This document shows positions 51,801 to 60,176 of a stretch of DNA of 64,000 nt, piece after piece. Each line of letters starts with the position of its first letter. The stretch's first letter is position 1. Source of the stretch: Streptomyces turgidiscabies Car8 (GTDB taxonomy: Bacteria; Actinomycetota; Actinomycetes; Streptomycetales; Streptomycetaceae); contig NZ_AEJB01000361.1 in the NCBI RefSeq assembly GCF_000331005.1, positions 310,001 through 374,000 on the forward strand. Reading direction: 5' to 3'. The translations under genes were made by a program, and so were the position numbers. Under the pieces are notes generated by a model. It was not told the DNA's origin, ran no database searches, and was given only the letters and a program-made list of their open reading frames with translations.

Positions 51801-51888
51801 GGCGCTGCCCGTCGACCCCGATCACGAACGCGCCACCGGCAGGCTCACCCGAGCCTGCGCCCTGCGACACCGGGAGCGGCAGCCGTGA
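48841..51888 (+). CDS. Class I lanthipeptide dehydratase LanB
   Basis: This 1015-residue protein starts at a GTG after AGGAAGGGA. It has the N-terminal glutamylation domain (RWNHRPTPFGVFAGV near residues 96-110, matching the family R-x-TPFG-x-FAG; later VRYKRTILAPARW). A C-terminal elimination (SpaB_C-type) domain follows (ARLFAHPQRYDEILTGHLP, then LWWFRRHRDTT). It uses glutamyl-tRNA to activate Ser/Thr of the precursor and eliminates glutamate to give dehydroamino acids. It is full length for the family. Its stop overlaps the LanC gene (GTGA). Confidence 0.9.
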   Translation: MAHGIPLTYQWQPGMLLRASTASRPIPVPDFDLHGDDATIRGRRWLEEVWRAPVPTALSAASPVLCQRVAEILNGTVTDDRRIRRAVRSVAAYLLRWNHRPTPFGVFAGVAPAEPAQAAHILWGEGYRTALRPDSDWLTDVITRLESHPALLARLTVVANNTGRSRGTRHVVDGMPTDAHTSGYAPIELSVRLTRPVAAVLEAARTPIPYELLVHRLSGQFPTARPEQLAGLISDLLSKHILISSLWPPMTSVDTLAHICDELEKADATGIPDSADLASQLASIRGGLKHPDTVAPWTLGDPLTQSMQHVSATGRVPLLVDAALDCTAHIPEALLAEAAEAAQVMHQLSPHPYGYPQWRDYHQRFLDRYGNEALVPVLDLVADSGLCLPAGFLGSERARPPYEVTDRDEKILRLLQEAMLDGRRELVLTRATIADLTAHHTEPLLPVPRAEIAVEIHAPTLDAVQCGDYRLLVTGAPRPGSSMLGRFAHLLPPSAQTALTDSYATAGPGAIAAQLSFTPRRRRNENIARTMQVLPYTIPLGQHHEPGPGVIPLDDLAVTADTRRFYLVRRSTGQHVEPRVTHALEASVHTPPLARFLAEITTARSAAYRAFTFGVAATLPYLPRVRYKRTILAPARWLLSAEELPGRSAPMADWDKALARWRERLRVPDHLALVEDGQQLPLDLDQHIHRALLRAGVDRNRVVELRESTTARDWAWIGRPHELLIPLANSTPADQPRLPEPAAATGTPSQPTVLHARLFAHPQRYDEILTGHLPTLLDQFATMPLWWFRRHRDTTRPASDQHLDLYLRLPDPAAFGAAAQQVTAWADALGSQHLASHLELTTHPPKSGPYGHGSALDAAHLVFAADSAAGVAQIRAAADDAATGQALTAASMFDLTVRFTGDADQASDWLTRTLPQERGPLARERVTLALALADPEHTALQALPGGPAVIAAWRQRAAALTAYRQQLSTERNADSVLRSLFHEHCVRALPVDPDHERATGRLTRACALRHRERQP

Positions 51889-53111
51889 CCACCGCACCAA
51901 CCAGCCCAGCCGTGCTGGCGGACACCTTCGCCCGCCACCTGGCCACCCCCCTCCCGCCGCCCGAAGACCAGCCCTGGGCGGCGCAGGACCTGGCCGCCGG
52001 CGCCGCAGGATCCGCGCTCCTGCACATCGAACGCGCCCGTACCAGGGACGGCACCTGGCAGCAGGCACACCCCTGGATCAAGACCGCCGTCGCCACCCCC
52101 GTCAGCGCCGCCGACAGCAGCGGCCTGTACCTGGGGGCACCTGCGGCAGCGTTCATGCTCAACTGCGCCGTCACCGCCGAGGCACCCCGGTACCAGGAAG
52201 CGCTGGCAGTCCTGGACCACCACGTGGCTCAACTCGCCCACCGCAGATGCGACGCAGCGCAAACTCGCATCCGCCACGGCCGTCCAGCCGGCTTCCACGA
52301 GTACGACATCTTCTACGGGCTCACCGGCATCGGCGCCTACCTGCTGCGCCGGTCCCCGTCCGGCACCGCGATGGCACGCGTCCTGGCCTACCTCGTACAA
52401 CTGACCCGCCCCATCCGACACGGTGACCTGGGCGGGCTGCCCGGCTGGTGGGTCGATCACCAGCCCGACCTCACCCCGTCCACCGTCCCCGCCGGCCACG
52501 CCAACTTCGGCGCCGCCCACGGGATCACCGGCCCCCTGCTGCTCCTTGCCCGCGCCCTGCGCCAAGGCGTGAGCGTCGACGGCCAGGAAGACGCCGTCGA
52601 CACCATCCTTCACTGGCTCGACACGTGGCGGCAGGACGGCCCCGCCGGTTCCTGGTGGCCCGAGCACCTCCACCTCGGTGAACTCCGCGCCGGCCGTCCC
52701 GTTCAACGCGACTCGGCACGGCCCAGCTGGTGCTACGGCACCCCCGGCATCGCCCGCGCCGGACAGCTCGCCGCCCTCGCCCGCCGCGACCCGGCGCGCC
52801 AGCGCCTGTACGAGGACGCCCTGGTCCACTGCCTGACCGACCCCGATCAGCTGTCCAAGATCACCGACGCCAGCCTGTGCCACGGCTGGGCGGGCGTCTA
52901 CCAGACCGCCTTCCGCGCCGCCCACGACGCCGCCACCCCGGCCCTGCGCGCCACCCTGCCCGACCTGGCCGCCGCCCTGACCCAGCACGCCCAACCCGGC
53001 CGCGACCCCGGCCTCCTGCGAGGCGACGCGGGCACCGCTCTGGCCCTGACCACCGCAGCCCACGACGCCGCGCCGACCTCGGGATGGGACGCATGTCTAC
53101 TGATCGACTGA
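51885..53111 (+). CDS. Lanthipeptide cyclase LanC
   Basis: This 408-residue protein shows the alpha/alpha-barrel cyclase hallmarks: GHANFGAAHGITGPLLLL (about residues 205-222), then the zinc ligands Cys in SWCYGTPGIAR (about 283), and Cys-His in LCHGWAGVYQ (about 332-333). It should catalyse Michael addition of Cys thiols to dehydroamino acids made by LanB, closing the lanthionine rings. It is coupled to LanB upstream and overlaps the stand-alone SpaB_C-type gene by 19 bases. Confidence 0.9.
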   Translation: MTTAPTSPAVLADTFARHLATPLPPPEDQPWAAQDLAAGAAGSALLHIERARTRDGTWQQAHPWIKTAVATPVSAADSSGLYLGAPAAAFMLNCAVTAEAPRYQEALAVLDHHVAQLAHRRCDAAQTRIRHGRPAGFHEYDIFYGLTGIGAYLLRRSPSGTAMARVLAYLVQLTRPIRHGDLGGLPGWWVDHQPDLTPSTVPAGHANFGAAHGITGPLLLLARALRQGVSVDGQEDAVDTILHWLDTWRQDGPAGSWWPEHLHLGELRAGRPVQRDSARPSWCYGTPGIARAGQLAALARRDPARQRLYEDALVHCLTDPDQLSKITDASLCHGWAGVYQTAFRAAHDAATPALRATLPDLAAALTQHAQPGRDPGLLRGDAGTALALTTAAHDAAPTSGWDACLLID

Positions 53112-54097
53112 ACCAACCCTCCCGCCTGGACGCGACCCTGCACGCCGTCCTGGACGTCCTGGCCGGCACCGACACGGACACCGCCGCAGCCCGCGCCGGA
53201 CTCGAACCCGCCGACCTGGACGCCGCCGTCACCGTCTACCAGCAGGCCGGGCAACAGGCCCTCGCCCAGCAGGCGGGACCCCCGGCATGGCGACAGCTGT
53301 ACATCCAGTTCACCGACTGGGACAAGGCCGAGCAGACCGCCTCCGACCACCTCGTCCCCGTCCTGGACCTGGCCCAACAGGACGGTCTGATCACCGGGTG
53401 GTGGTTCATCCGTAAGCACCCGTGCTGGCGGATGCGGCTGCTCCCGGCCTTCGGGACGCAGCAGCTTCCCCTGGCGCTGGCCGACCTGCTCGACGAACTC
53501 ACGGCAGCCGGACACATCCACCGCTGGTGGCCCGGCATCTACGAGCCCGAAACCGCAGCGTTCGGCGGCGACACAAGCATGACCATCGCCCACACCCTGT
53601 TCCACGCCGACAGCAACGCCATCCTCACCACCGGCCATGGCGAGCTGGGCCGCCGGGAGTTGTCACTGCTGCTGTGCGCGACCCTGATGCGCGCCGCCGG
53701 ACTGGAGTGGTACGAGCAAGGAGACGTGTGGCACCGCGTCATCCGGGAACGTCCTCTTCCCTCAGACGTTCCGGCCGTCAAAGTCCACGCCATGGCCGAC
53801 AGCCTCCGACAGCTGCTCATCGCTGACACCAGCCTCTCTGGCCCCATGCTCCAGTCGGTGCGCACCCTCAAGCCCGCCACCGACTGGGTGAGCGCGTTTC
53901 GGCAAGCCGGAAGAGACCTCGGCGCAGCCGCCCGGGACGGAGCCCTCGATCGGGGTCTGCGCGAGGTCATCGGCTACCACGTGATCTTCCACTGGAACCG
54001 GCTCGGCCTGCCCGCCCGTACCCAGAGCGTTCTCGCTCACGCGGCACATACCGCGATCCTGTATCCCGTTGAACCCCTGGAAAGGCCAATGCTGTGA
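53093..54097 (+). CDS. Stand-alone SpaB_C / thiopeptide-type biosynthesis protein
   Basis: The start is ATG 53093 (MSTDRLNQPSR); ATG 53084 is possible. The 334-residue protein has a short N-terminal domain, then the elimination-type domain seen at the C-terminus of LanB: WRQLYIQFTDWDKAEQ, GWWFIRKHPCWRMRLLPAF and the C-terminal YHVIFHWNRLGL. With a complete LanB already present, this second copy may dehydrate specific residues or bind the precursor. Its stop overlaps the next gene's GTG. Confidence 0.8.
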   Translation: MSTDRLNQPSRLDATLHAVLDVLAGTDTDTAAARAGLEPADLDAAVTVYQQAGQQALAQQAGPPAWRQLYIQFTDWDKAEQTASDHLVPVLDLAQQDGLITGWWFIRKHPCWRMRLLPAFGTQQLPLALADLLDELTAAGHIHRWWPGIYEPETAAFGGDTSMTIAHTLFHADSNAILTTGHGELGRRELSLLLCATLMRAAGLEWYEQGDVWHRVIRERPLPSDVPAVKVHAMADSLRQLLIADTSLSGPMLQSVRTLKPATDWVSAFRQAGRDLGAAARDGALDRGLREVIGYHVIFHWNRLGLPARTQSVLAHAAHTAILYPVEPLERPML

Positions 54098-55278
54098 CCG
54101 CGCCTCCACAGGCCCCACAGGCCCCACAGGCAAGGCTCCGTCGGCTCTCCAGGAGGTTTCCGCTGGTCAGCCGGTCCCACCTCGTCTACCCCAGCTTCGC
54201 CGCCCGGATCGACGAAGTCCGCACCTGCGGAGACAAGTCGACGCAAGACGGACCCCTCCTCGACCGGATCAACCTCGCATGCGCCACCTGGAACCTGTCC
54301 GCGCTGATCGCCTCCGACTGCGGGCTGACCGACCTGGCGACAGACCTCTGCTTGCGTCAGCTCCGTCTCTTCCAGGCCGCATGGCCCGTCACCGGGGACA
54401 CCGCCATCGCCAGCCTCCAGCCCACCGTCAACCTCGTACGACTGACCGCCCGAACGGGCGACCCGCATGCCGCCTATCAGCAGCTCATGAGCGTGCACCG
54501 CGCTGCACACGAGGGCGGCACCGTGACCGTCCACGGACAGCCCATCGACCTGACGGGCTTCACCACCGAAGCCACCTTGGACCACATCCAGCCCTGGCTC
54601 CACGACCTCCTGCTCGACGACGGAACCCGGCTCCTGGTCGCCGCCGGCCAATGGCGTCAAGCGGCAGAGCACGCGACCACCTACGACAAAGAACCCGAGC
54701 GGCTGCACGGCAGCAGGCAAGCGCACGTCGTGGCGAGCCTGCACACCGGCGCACAGGACGCGGCAAGCTCCCTGATCGACAAGACCACCATCACCGAACC
54801 GTGGGAGGAAGCCGTCGCGCAGATCCTCCGCCACTACGCCGACCACCTGGCGGGCCGCGCCACAGCAAAAGGGTTCGCCGCTACGGCACTCGCCGTGCGG
54901 GATGCCCTGGAGCCGGACTCGCCACACCTGCGCATGTTCCGGGTGCGGCTGATCCTGGCGGCGATCGACCTGACGCCGGAAGGCTGCGAAATCCTCGCAC
55001 GCCCCCTGTACGACGCGATCGTCAGCGACACCACGCATGCGCGGGACGCGTACGCAGCACGCGAAATCCTCCGCCACCCCGCTCCACCGGCTGGCGGGTG
55101 GTCACGCCGCGAGCTGGAGGCGATCGTCCACGACGGCTGCCTCGACCGCGGCTCCCTGCCGGAATCGGTGCTGTCCACGATGATGCGGGCTGTCAGCACG
55201 GCTGAGGCGAGCCTCGCTCAGTGCCTCACTGAGGGGGGAGGTGTATCGCCGCGTGCGAGACGGCCAGGCGTCAGCTGA
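54094..55278 (+). CDS. Unrecognised lanthipeptide-locus protein
   Basis: The GTG overlaps the previous stop. The 394-residue protein is Ala/Leu-rich and probably all helical with TPR-like segments (LDRINLACATWNLSALIASD, then LVRLTARTGDPHAAYQQLMS). It has no membrane helix, signal peptide or catalytic motif. A short direct repeat (CAGGCCCCA) lies at its start. Conserved coupling suggests a scaffold or partner for LanB/LanC-type enzymes. I do not recognise the family. Confidence 0.65.
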   Translation: MTAPPQAPQAPQARLRRLSRRFPLVSRSHLVYPSFAARIDEVRTCGDKSTQDGPLLDRINLACATWNLSALIASDCGLTDLATDLCLRQLRLFQAAWPVTGDTAIASLQPTVNLVRLTARTGDPHAAYQQLMSVHRAAHEGGTVTVHGQPIDLTGFTTEATLDHIQPWLHDLLLDDGTRLLVAAGQWRQAAEHATTYDKEPERLHGSRQAHVVASLHTGAQDAASSLIDKTTITEPWEEAVAQILRHYADHLAGRATAKGFAATALAVRDALEPDSPHLRMFRVRLILAAIDLTPEGCEILARPLYDAIVSDTTHARDAYAAREILRHPAPPAGGWSRRELEAIVHDGCLDRGSLPESVLSTMMRAVSTAEASLAQCLTEGGGVSPRARRPGVS

Positions 55279-55481
55279 TGCAACGACCGCCGATGCTCTG
55301 GAGGCGTGGGACGCGTGCGGCTCTCACCCGCCACACAAGCGCCGCTTCCGACCACACCTGAGTGCTTCCGGCCAGCAGGAGGCTGGCGCATCGGATGCGC
55401 CGCCAAGTCGCCTGTGTGGAGGCGCAAGCTACCGACGCGCCTCCCCGTCATTCCACCCCGCCAGCCCCTAACCTCGCGCGA

Positions 55482-56720
55482 ATGGAAACCACCGTGACGC
55501 CCGTCACCGACCCCGCCGTATGGCGCGACGAGCTCGTGAACCGCCTCATCGACAGCGGCCACCTGCGCACCCCGGAAGTCATCGCCGCGTTCCGGGGCAC
55601 CGATCGCCACCGGTTCCTCCCCGGTGTCGACCTTCAGAGCGCCTGCGTCGACGACGCCGTGGCGATCAAGCACGACGCGACGGGCGCGATGCTTTCTTGT
55701 ATCTCCGCACCCTCCATCGTCGCCACCCAGCTCGAACAATTGGGCGCCCAGCCCGGCCACAAGATCCTCGAAGCCGGGGCCGGCACCGGTTACAACGCCC
55801 GGCTGCTGTCAGAACTCGTGGCCCTCGAAGGCCATGTGTGGACCCTGGATGTTGACCAGGACCTCGTCGACGGCGCGCGGAAGAACCTAGTGCAGGCCGG
55901 GGCCGTCAACGTCACGGTCGCGCTGGGCGACGGCGCTGCCGGTCTGCCCGAGCACGGGCCCTTCGACCGCATTCATTTCACAGTGGGCGCCGGCGACATT
56001 CCCGTACGGATTCTCGACCAGCTCGCCCCCGGTGGACGCCTGGTCATCCCGATGCGGATTCGCGGGAGCATCTCCCGCAGCTTCGCGTTCGAACGCGACG
56101 GCCAGACCTGGCGGACGGTCTCAACCGAGATGATGACGTTCGTCCCCCTGCGCAAGGGCGTCTGCAACGATGTCCGAACCATGGTCGACATGGCAGGTGA
56201 AGGCGATGTGCGCTTGGAGACTTACAGCGAGCAGAATGTCGACCGCGAGGCGATCCGCACGGTCCTGGACCAGCCCCCGGCCGAGATCTACACCAACGTG
56301 AAGTTCCGCAAGGGCGATGCCTATCAGTGGCTCTACCTGTATCTGGCGTATGTGTTGCCGAACGGCCTGTCCCGGATGCCGGGATCCCGCTCCGGCCTCA
56401 TCCCGAATTTCGGCTGGGGCTCGATGACCGCACTCGACAATGACTCCTTGGCCTACCTCACGAAGCAGGAAGGCGAGGACGAGCACGGCACGTTCTGGCA
56501 GCTCGGTGTCATGGGCCACGGCCCGCGCGCCGCCGAACCTGCCGACCAGGTCGCCACCGAAATCAGCGAGTGGAACCAAACCTGGGGTAACAACTCGCCC
56601 GAACCCACCTTCCGCATGGCCGTCGGTGCCGCCCGCAACCGACTCACGGCCTCCGAGTCACGCTTCGTCATGGACAAGCCCTGCAGCCGTCTCGTCGTCG
56701 AATGGCCCCTCAGGAGTTGA
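55482..56720 (+). CDS. Second FxLD-system isoaspartate-type methyltransferase
   Basis: The start is ATG 55482 (METTVTPVTDPAVW); GTG 55494 is possible, and no strong ribosome-binding site is seen. The 412-residue protein has an intact SAM motif I, ILEAGAGTGYNARLLSEL (about residues 88-105), then DVDQDLVDGARKNL and FTVGAGDIPVRILDQL, and the long C-terminal extension of the FxLD type ending CSRLVVEWPLRS. It shares the layout of the enzyme at 47265 but has a more canonical SAM site. The locus may thus modify two residues or use one enzyme as an inactive partner. It is separated from the operon by about 200 bases. Confidence 0.8.
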   Translation: METTVTPVTDPAVWRDELVNRLIDSGHLRTPEVIAAFRGTDRHRFLPGVDLQSACVDDAVAIKHDATGAMLSCISAPSIVATQLEQLGAQPGHKILEAGAGTGYNARLLSELVALEGHVWTLDVDQDLVDGARKNLVQAGAVNVTVALGDGAAGLPEHGPFDRIHFTVGAGDIPVRILDQLAPGGRLVIPMRIRGSISRSFAFERDGQTWRTVSTEMMTFVPLRKGVCNDVRTMVDMAGEGDVRLETYSEQNVDREAIRTVLDQPPAEIYTNVKFRKGDAYQWLYLYLAYVLPNGLSRMPGSRSGLIPNFGWGSMTALDNDSLAYLTKQEGEDEHGTFWQLGVMGHGPRAAEPADQVATEISEWNQTWGNNSPEPTFRMAVGAARNRLTASESRFVMDKPCSRLVVEWPLRS

Positions 56721-56888
56721 GCCGGCGATGCCATCACAACAATGGAGAGAATTTCAGCCCGGCCGACCCGCATCACCGAGCATGCAGAGCAGCGGCATTT
56801 CCCGTTCTGGATCCCAACACCCTTGTGCAGCACGAATTTTTCACAGGCTTGTGACCTGAGAGTATCGATTACTTACCTGGTTTACCTG

Positions 56889-56972
56889 TAAAATCAACGC
56901 AGGCCGGAAACGGTCACCCGGGCGTCGCGGACAAGACGCTAAGACGACAAGTCTGCGCACCCGGAGGACACC
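56889..56972 (+). promoter_or_regulatory. Structured leader element B
   Basis: The -10 hexamer TAAAAT (56889-56894) is followed after 7 bases by hairpins 56902-56915 (GAAA tetraloop), 56921-56940 (GGCGTC/GACGCT) and 56942-56954. CCCGGAGG then precedes GTG 56973. It has the same order and spacing as element A at 44066. The remainder of 56721-56888 holds nothing recognisable. Confidence 0.55.
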
Positions 56973-57150
56973 GTGCCCGCCCTGTTTCCCGCCTTAGCTG
57001 GCGTAACGGCCTATCGCGGCCGTGCCTGGATCATCGAGGCCACCAGTTGCGCAGGCATCCCAACTCCCGCGGACTCGCCGGTCATCGCCGCTCAGCTGAT
57101 CGGCCACGTGCGGTTTCTCGGGAACATACCCCCAGCAGAGACCCGCTTTC
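56973..57150 (+). other. Possible short coding stretch behind leader element B
   Basis: GTG 56973 has an excellent GGAGG site and opens MPALFPALAGVTAYRGR, then AAQLIGHVRFLGNIPP. The frame has no stop until 57560, far into other genes, and its bias fades after about 57150, where the next small gene starts. It may be a leader-encoded peptide whose true end was lost. Confidence 0.25.
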
Positions 57151-57345
57151 GTGAGCATCACCCTCTCCTTGGTCCTTGTGCTGGCCGTGATGGTGTGGCT
57201 ACTGATCAGCAAAGGCGGCCTCAAGGCCGGCCATGCCGCAGCAGCCGTACTCCTCGGTTTCCATCTCCACGACAGCTCGCTCGCACCGTCCATCAGCAGT
57301 GTTGTGGCGAGCGTGGCCGAGACGGTCAGCAGGGTCCGCATATAG
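57151..57345 (+). CDS. Small membrane protein
   Basis: This 64-residue protein starts at GTG (MSITLSLVLVLAVMVWLL). It has one N-terminal membrane helix, a short basic loop (SKGGLKAGH) and a second moderately hydrophobic segment (AAAVLLGFHL), ending SSVVASVAETVSRVRI. Proteins with this KGGLKAGHA-type core recur in Streptomyces, usually annotated hypothetical. It is preceded by leader element B and may be its real target gene. The function is unknown. Confidence 0.6.
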   Translation: MSITLSLVLVLAVMVWLLISKGGLKAGHAAAAVLLGFHLHDSSLAPSISSVVASVAETVSRVRI

Positions 57346-57552
57346 ACCGGCCGCCGGGGCACCCCCGTGCGCCCGGACCGTACGCCGCCTCCCCCGTCGG
57401 CCGCGGTCCGGTCCGCGTGCCCCGGCGGCCACGCCCACCCGCGTCCCGGCATGGCCGCCACTGTTTGCGCACCTTGTGCCGGTGCGCTGCTCGCCCGGTC
57501 CCGGCCGGCCTTCCCGTCCTCCCTGTCAGGACCACGTTCCGCGAGGTCGCCA

Positions 57553-59232
57553 ATGTCTGATCTGTCATGCCCGCGCCCACATGGTCACCGGCGTGGCCAG
57601 CGACGGCGTGCGCGCGGTGCCGAACCGCTGCGCACCGAGAAGGGCCTGCGGCTGCGGCTGCGGCTTCTGGTGCTCGTGCCCGCTCTCCTGGTCTCGGCGA
57701 TCTTGTGCACGGCGGCTGCCGTCGGTACGACGGTCCGCGTCCATGGGGATGGCTGGATCATCGCGGCGGTGGTGGCAGCCACTGGTCTCGCCGTGCTGAG
57801 TTGCGCGGACTGGCTGGCGGTTCGCGTGGCGGCTGCGCTGCACCGGCAGCGCAGCGAGGACAGCGATTCCGTGCACGGCTGGCTGCGGCATTTCCAGTCC
57901 GGTGTGAACGAAGGGCGCAAGAGCATCAGCGATGCTCTGGAGCAGATCAACCGGGGCGAGCGGCCTTCCCCTCCCGACTTCGGCACACCGCAGGCGAAGT
58001 CCGACGGCAACCCGTGGAGCGAAACCGAGGCCGCGCTGCACCGGCTGCACGCCGAAGCGTGGCGGGCGGTGGCGAACGGGCGGCAGACGGAACTGACACA
58101 AGCGCTCGTCTACCTCGCCGGGGGCATGACCCTGCTGCTCGTGCGGGCGTTGGGCACCGTGTCCGAGCTGACCAAGCAGGTCCAGGACCCGGACGTGCTG
58201 TACAGCGTGTTCGAGGTCAACAATCTCCTCAAGCGGATGCGGCGGTCGGCGGGACGGCTGGCGGTTCTGGGCGGTGTGAAGGCACGCCAGCTGAACCAGC
58301 CGACCGGGCTGGTGGATCTGCTGCGTGGCGCGGCGGGGGAAATCGAGAAGTACCGCCGGGTCCGCATGCACACATCCTCTCTGGATGTACAGATACCGGG
58401 CTTCGCCGCACCCGATCTGATCCACTTGCTGGCCGAGCTGGAGGAGAACGCGACACTCTGTTCGCCGCCGGACAGCCAGGTCATCGTGCGCGCGACGCGG
58501 GTCACCGCGGGTCTGGCCGTGGAGATCGAGGACCGCGGCATCGGTATGGCCGAGGTCGAGCTCGACCGCCGTAACCGGATGCTGGCCGATCCCCAGGACT
58601 CGGACCTGGCCGAGCAACTCGCCCTGCGCCAGACCGGCCTGCTCGTGGTGGCCAGACTCGCCCGCCGGTACGGCATCCAGGTGAAGCTGCAGCAGAACCT
58701 CATGCACGGCACCACGGCGCTCGTGGTGGTGCCGAACAAACTCCTGCTCTGGCGGGACAAACCGGCGGCCCCCTCGGGGGCTCAACCTGCCGCACATGGT
58801 GGCGCTGCACCGGGCCCGGCAGCGCAATTCGCGGCCCGCCCCGTCCTCCAGCCGGCCGGAGGCCCCCGGCCCAGCCCGCCGGCCCAGGTCCCGGTTCCGG
58901 CCCAGGCCCCGGCGGGGTTGGCGGCATTGCCCTCCCGGGCTGGGCGGCGTGTCCCGGCACAGCAGCCCGTCGCTTCGTCAGTGGGTGCGGCGATGTCTTC
59001 GGAGGGTGCACCGCACGACGCTCGACCCAGGTTGCCGCAGCGGACACCGCAGGCAACCGTCCGTGAGTCTGAGGCTCCTGCCGTGCCGGATGCTGCCCCG
59101 GCCCCGACGGTGCTGCCGGATCCGACTTTCGTCAGCAACTTCGCCCAGGGCGTGCTTCGTGCGGAGCAGGCCCACGGGGCCGGCCTGCCCAATCGGCCCG
59201 CGGCACGGCCCTCCGACGGGAGCGCGGGCTAG
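57553..59232 (+). CDS. Conservon sensor-like histidine kinase (CvnA type)
   Basis: The start is ATG 57553 after GCGAGG. The 559-residue protein has two N-terminal membrane helices (about residues 30-55 and 62-88) and a helical region with the LTQALVYLAGGMTLLLVRAL stretch. An HATPase_c domain follows, with N box ELEENATLCSP, G1 IEDRGIGM and a later TGLLVVARLARRYG. The Pro/Ala-rich disordered tail runs from about 400. Conservon first genes resemble sensor kinases but act with the next three proteins as a membrane-associated G-protein-like complex controlling development or antibiotics. It is followed by the B, C and D genes in order. Confidence 0.85.
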   Translation: MSDLSCPRPHGHRRGQRRRARGAEPLRTEKGLRLRLRLLVLVPALLVSAILCTAAAVGTTVRVHGDGWIIAAVVAATGLAVLSCADWLAVRVAAALHRQRSEDSDSVHGWLRHFQSGVNEGRKSISDALEQINRGERPSPPDFGTPQAKSDGNPWSETEAALHRLHAEAWRAVANGRQTELTQALVYLAGGMTLLLVRALGTVSELTKQVQDPDVLYSVFEVNNLLKRMRRSAGRLAVLGGVKARQLNQPTGLVDLLRGAAGEIEKYRRVRMHTSSLDVQIPGFAAPDLIHLLAELEENATLCSPPDSQVIVRATRVTAGLAVEIEDRGIGMAEVELDRRNRMLADPQDSDLAEQLALRQTGLLVVARLARRYGIQVKLQQNLMHGTTALVVVPNKLLLWRDKPAAPSGAQPAAHGGAAPGPAAQFAARPVLQPAGGPRPSPPAQVPVPAQAPAGLAALPSRAGRRVPAQQPVASSVGAAMSSEGAPHDARPRLPQRTPQATVRESEAPAVPDAAPAPTVLPDPTFVSNFAQGVLRAEQAHGAGLPNRPAARPSDGSAG

Positions 59233-59326
59233 CTAGCTGCCCGCTGCCGCGTCCCGTCCACATCCTTTGTGCCCGGATTCGTACCTGGGTACCGACCGTA
59301 CGGCGTACGGAGATTCGGAGAATTCG

Positions 59327-59809
59327 ATGACCACCGACTCGACGGCAGTCCAGCCGGAAGAGGTCCTGGTCCTAGACCAGGCTCTCAACGACCTGGCGGG
59401 GCTGCCCGAAGTGATCGGAGCCTTGCTCGCCTCGCAGGACGGCCTGCGACTGGCCCACGCGGGACCGGCGATGGACGGCACTCTGGCGGACCGTCTGGCC
59501 GCAGTGATCAACGGCATGTACTCCATCGCCCACGGGATCGACGACGGCAAGGGCGCGGTCGAGCAGGTCCTTATCAGGAAGAGCAGCTGGCTCCTGTTCA
59601 TCATGAGCGCCGGATACCCGCCGGCCGCCGTGGCGGTGAACGCCGGACGTGATCCGGCCAAGGTCCAGAGCGTGTTGGGTGTACTGACCCGTACGAAAGC
59701 GGACGAGGGCGCCGTCGCTTTCGCCATGGTCGACCTGATCAACCGGATGGGCGAGCTGCTGGCAACACCAGCACGTGCGGGTGGGGACTCTTCCGGTGAC
59801 GGCCAGTGA
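59327..59809 (+). CDS. Conservon roadblock/LC7 protein (CvnB type)
   Basis: ATG 59327 (MTTDSTAVQPEE) follows GGAG. The 160-residue protein has the roadblock/LC7 fold: LNDLAGLPEVIGALLASQDGL, VINGMYSIAHGIDDGKGAVE, then WLLFIMSAGYPPAAVAV. Roadblock proteins regulate small GTPases such as the one two genes downstream. It overlaps the DUF742 gene slightly. Confidence 0.85.
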   Translation: MTTDSTAVQPEEVLVLDQALNDLAGLPEVIGALLASQDGLRLAHAGPAMDGTLADRLAAVINGMYSIAHGIDDGKGAVEQVLIRKSSWLLFIMSAGYPPAAVAVNAGRDPAKVQSVLGVLTRTKADEGAVAFAMVDLINRMGELLATPARAGGDSSGDGQ

Positions 59810-60176
59810 GATGGCGGCCACAGGCGGCCCGGCCTGGACCGTCGAGGACACCGAGGCCCCCAGCCTCTACGTCCTGACCGGCGGCCAGACCAGGCCCACG
59901 CACGACCTGCAGATCCAGACGCTGCTGTGGGCCGAGGGAGAACTGCCGCCCGGCCAGCCGCGGGAAGCCGAGCAGGCCGTGGCGTTGTGCCGGGGGCGGC
60001 CCCTGGCCGTCGCCGAGATCGGGGCCCTGATCGGGCTGCCCTTCCAGATCACCAGGATCCTCATGTCCCGACTGATCGACATCGGCGCGCTGAACACCAT
60101 GAGCGCCACGGACTCCGCTGCCCTTCCCGACGTTGCTCTCCTGAAGGCCCTTAGCGATGCACTCCACAAGCTCTGA
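59796..60176 (+). CDS. Conservon DUF742 protein (CvnC type)
   Basis: The start is taken as GTG 59796, nine bases after GGGGA; ATG 59811 is an alternative. The 126-residue protein matches DUF742: APSLYVLTGGQTRPTHDLQI, then EQAVALCRGRPLAVAEIGAL and LPFQITRILMSRLIDIGAL, a winged-helix-like core. It is a fixed partner in conservons between the roadblock protein and the GTPase; its exact role is unresolved. It overlaps the GTPase gene by 20 bases. Confidence 0.85.
   Translation: MTASEMAATGGPAWTVEDTEAPSLYVLTGGQTRPTHDLQIQTLLWAEGELPPGQPREAEQAVALCRGRPLAVAEIGALIGLPFQITRILMSRLIDIGALNTMSATDSAALPDVALLKALSDALHKL

Noticed and set aside
50629..52068. 479-codon minus-strand frame opposite LanB and LanC
   Set aside because: Antisense shadow of the well-supported lanthipeptide genes.
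44088..56964. Leader elements A and B as protein-coding (both can be read as GNGHPGVA...)
   Set aside because: The shared peptide reading has no start or ribosome-binding site in either copy. Position directly after a -10 box and paired stems fit RNA better.
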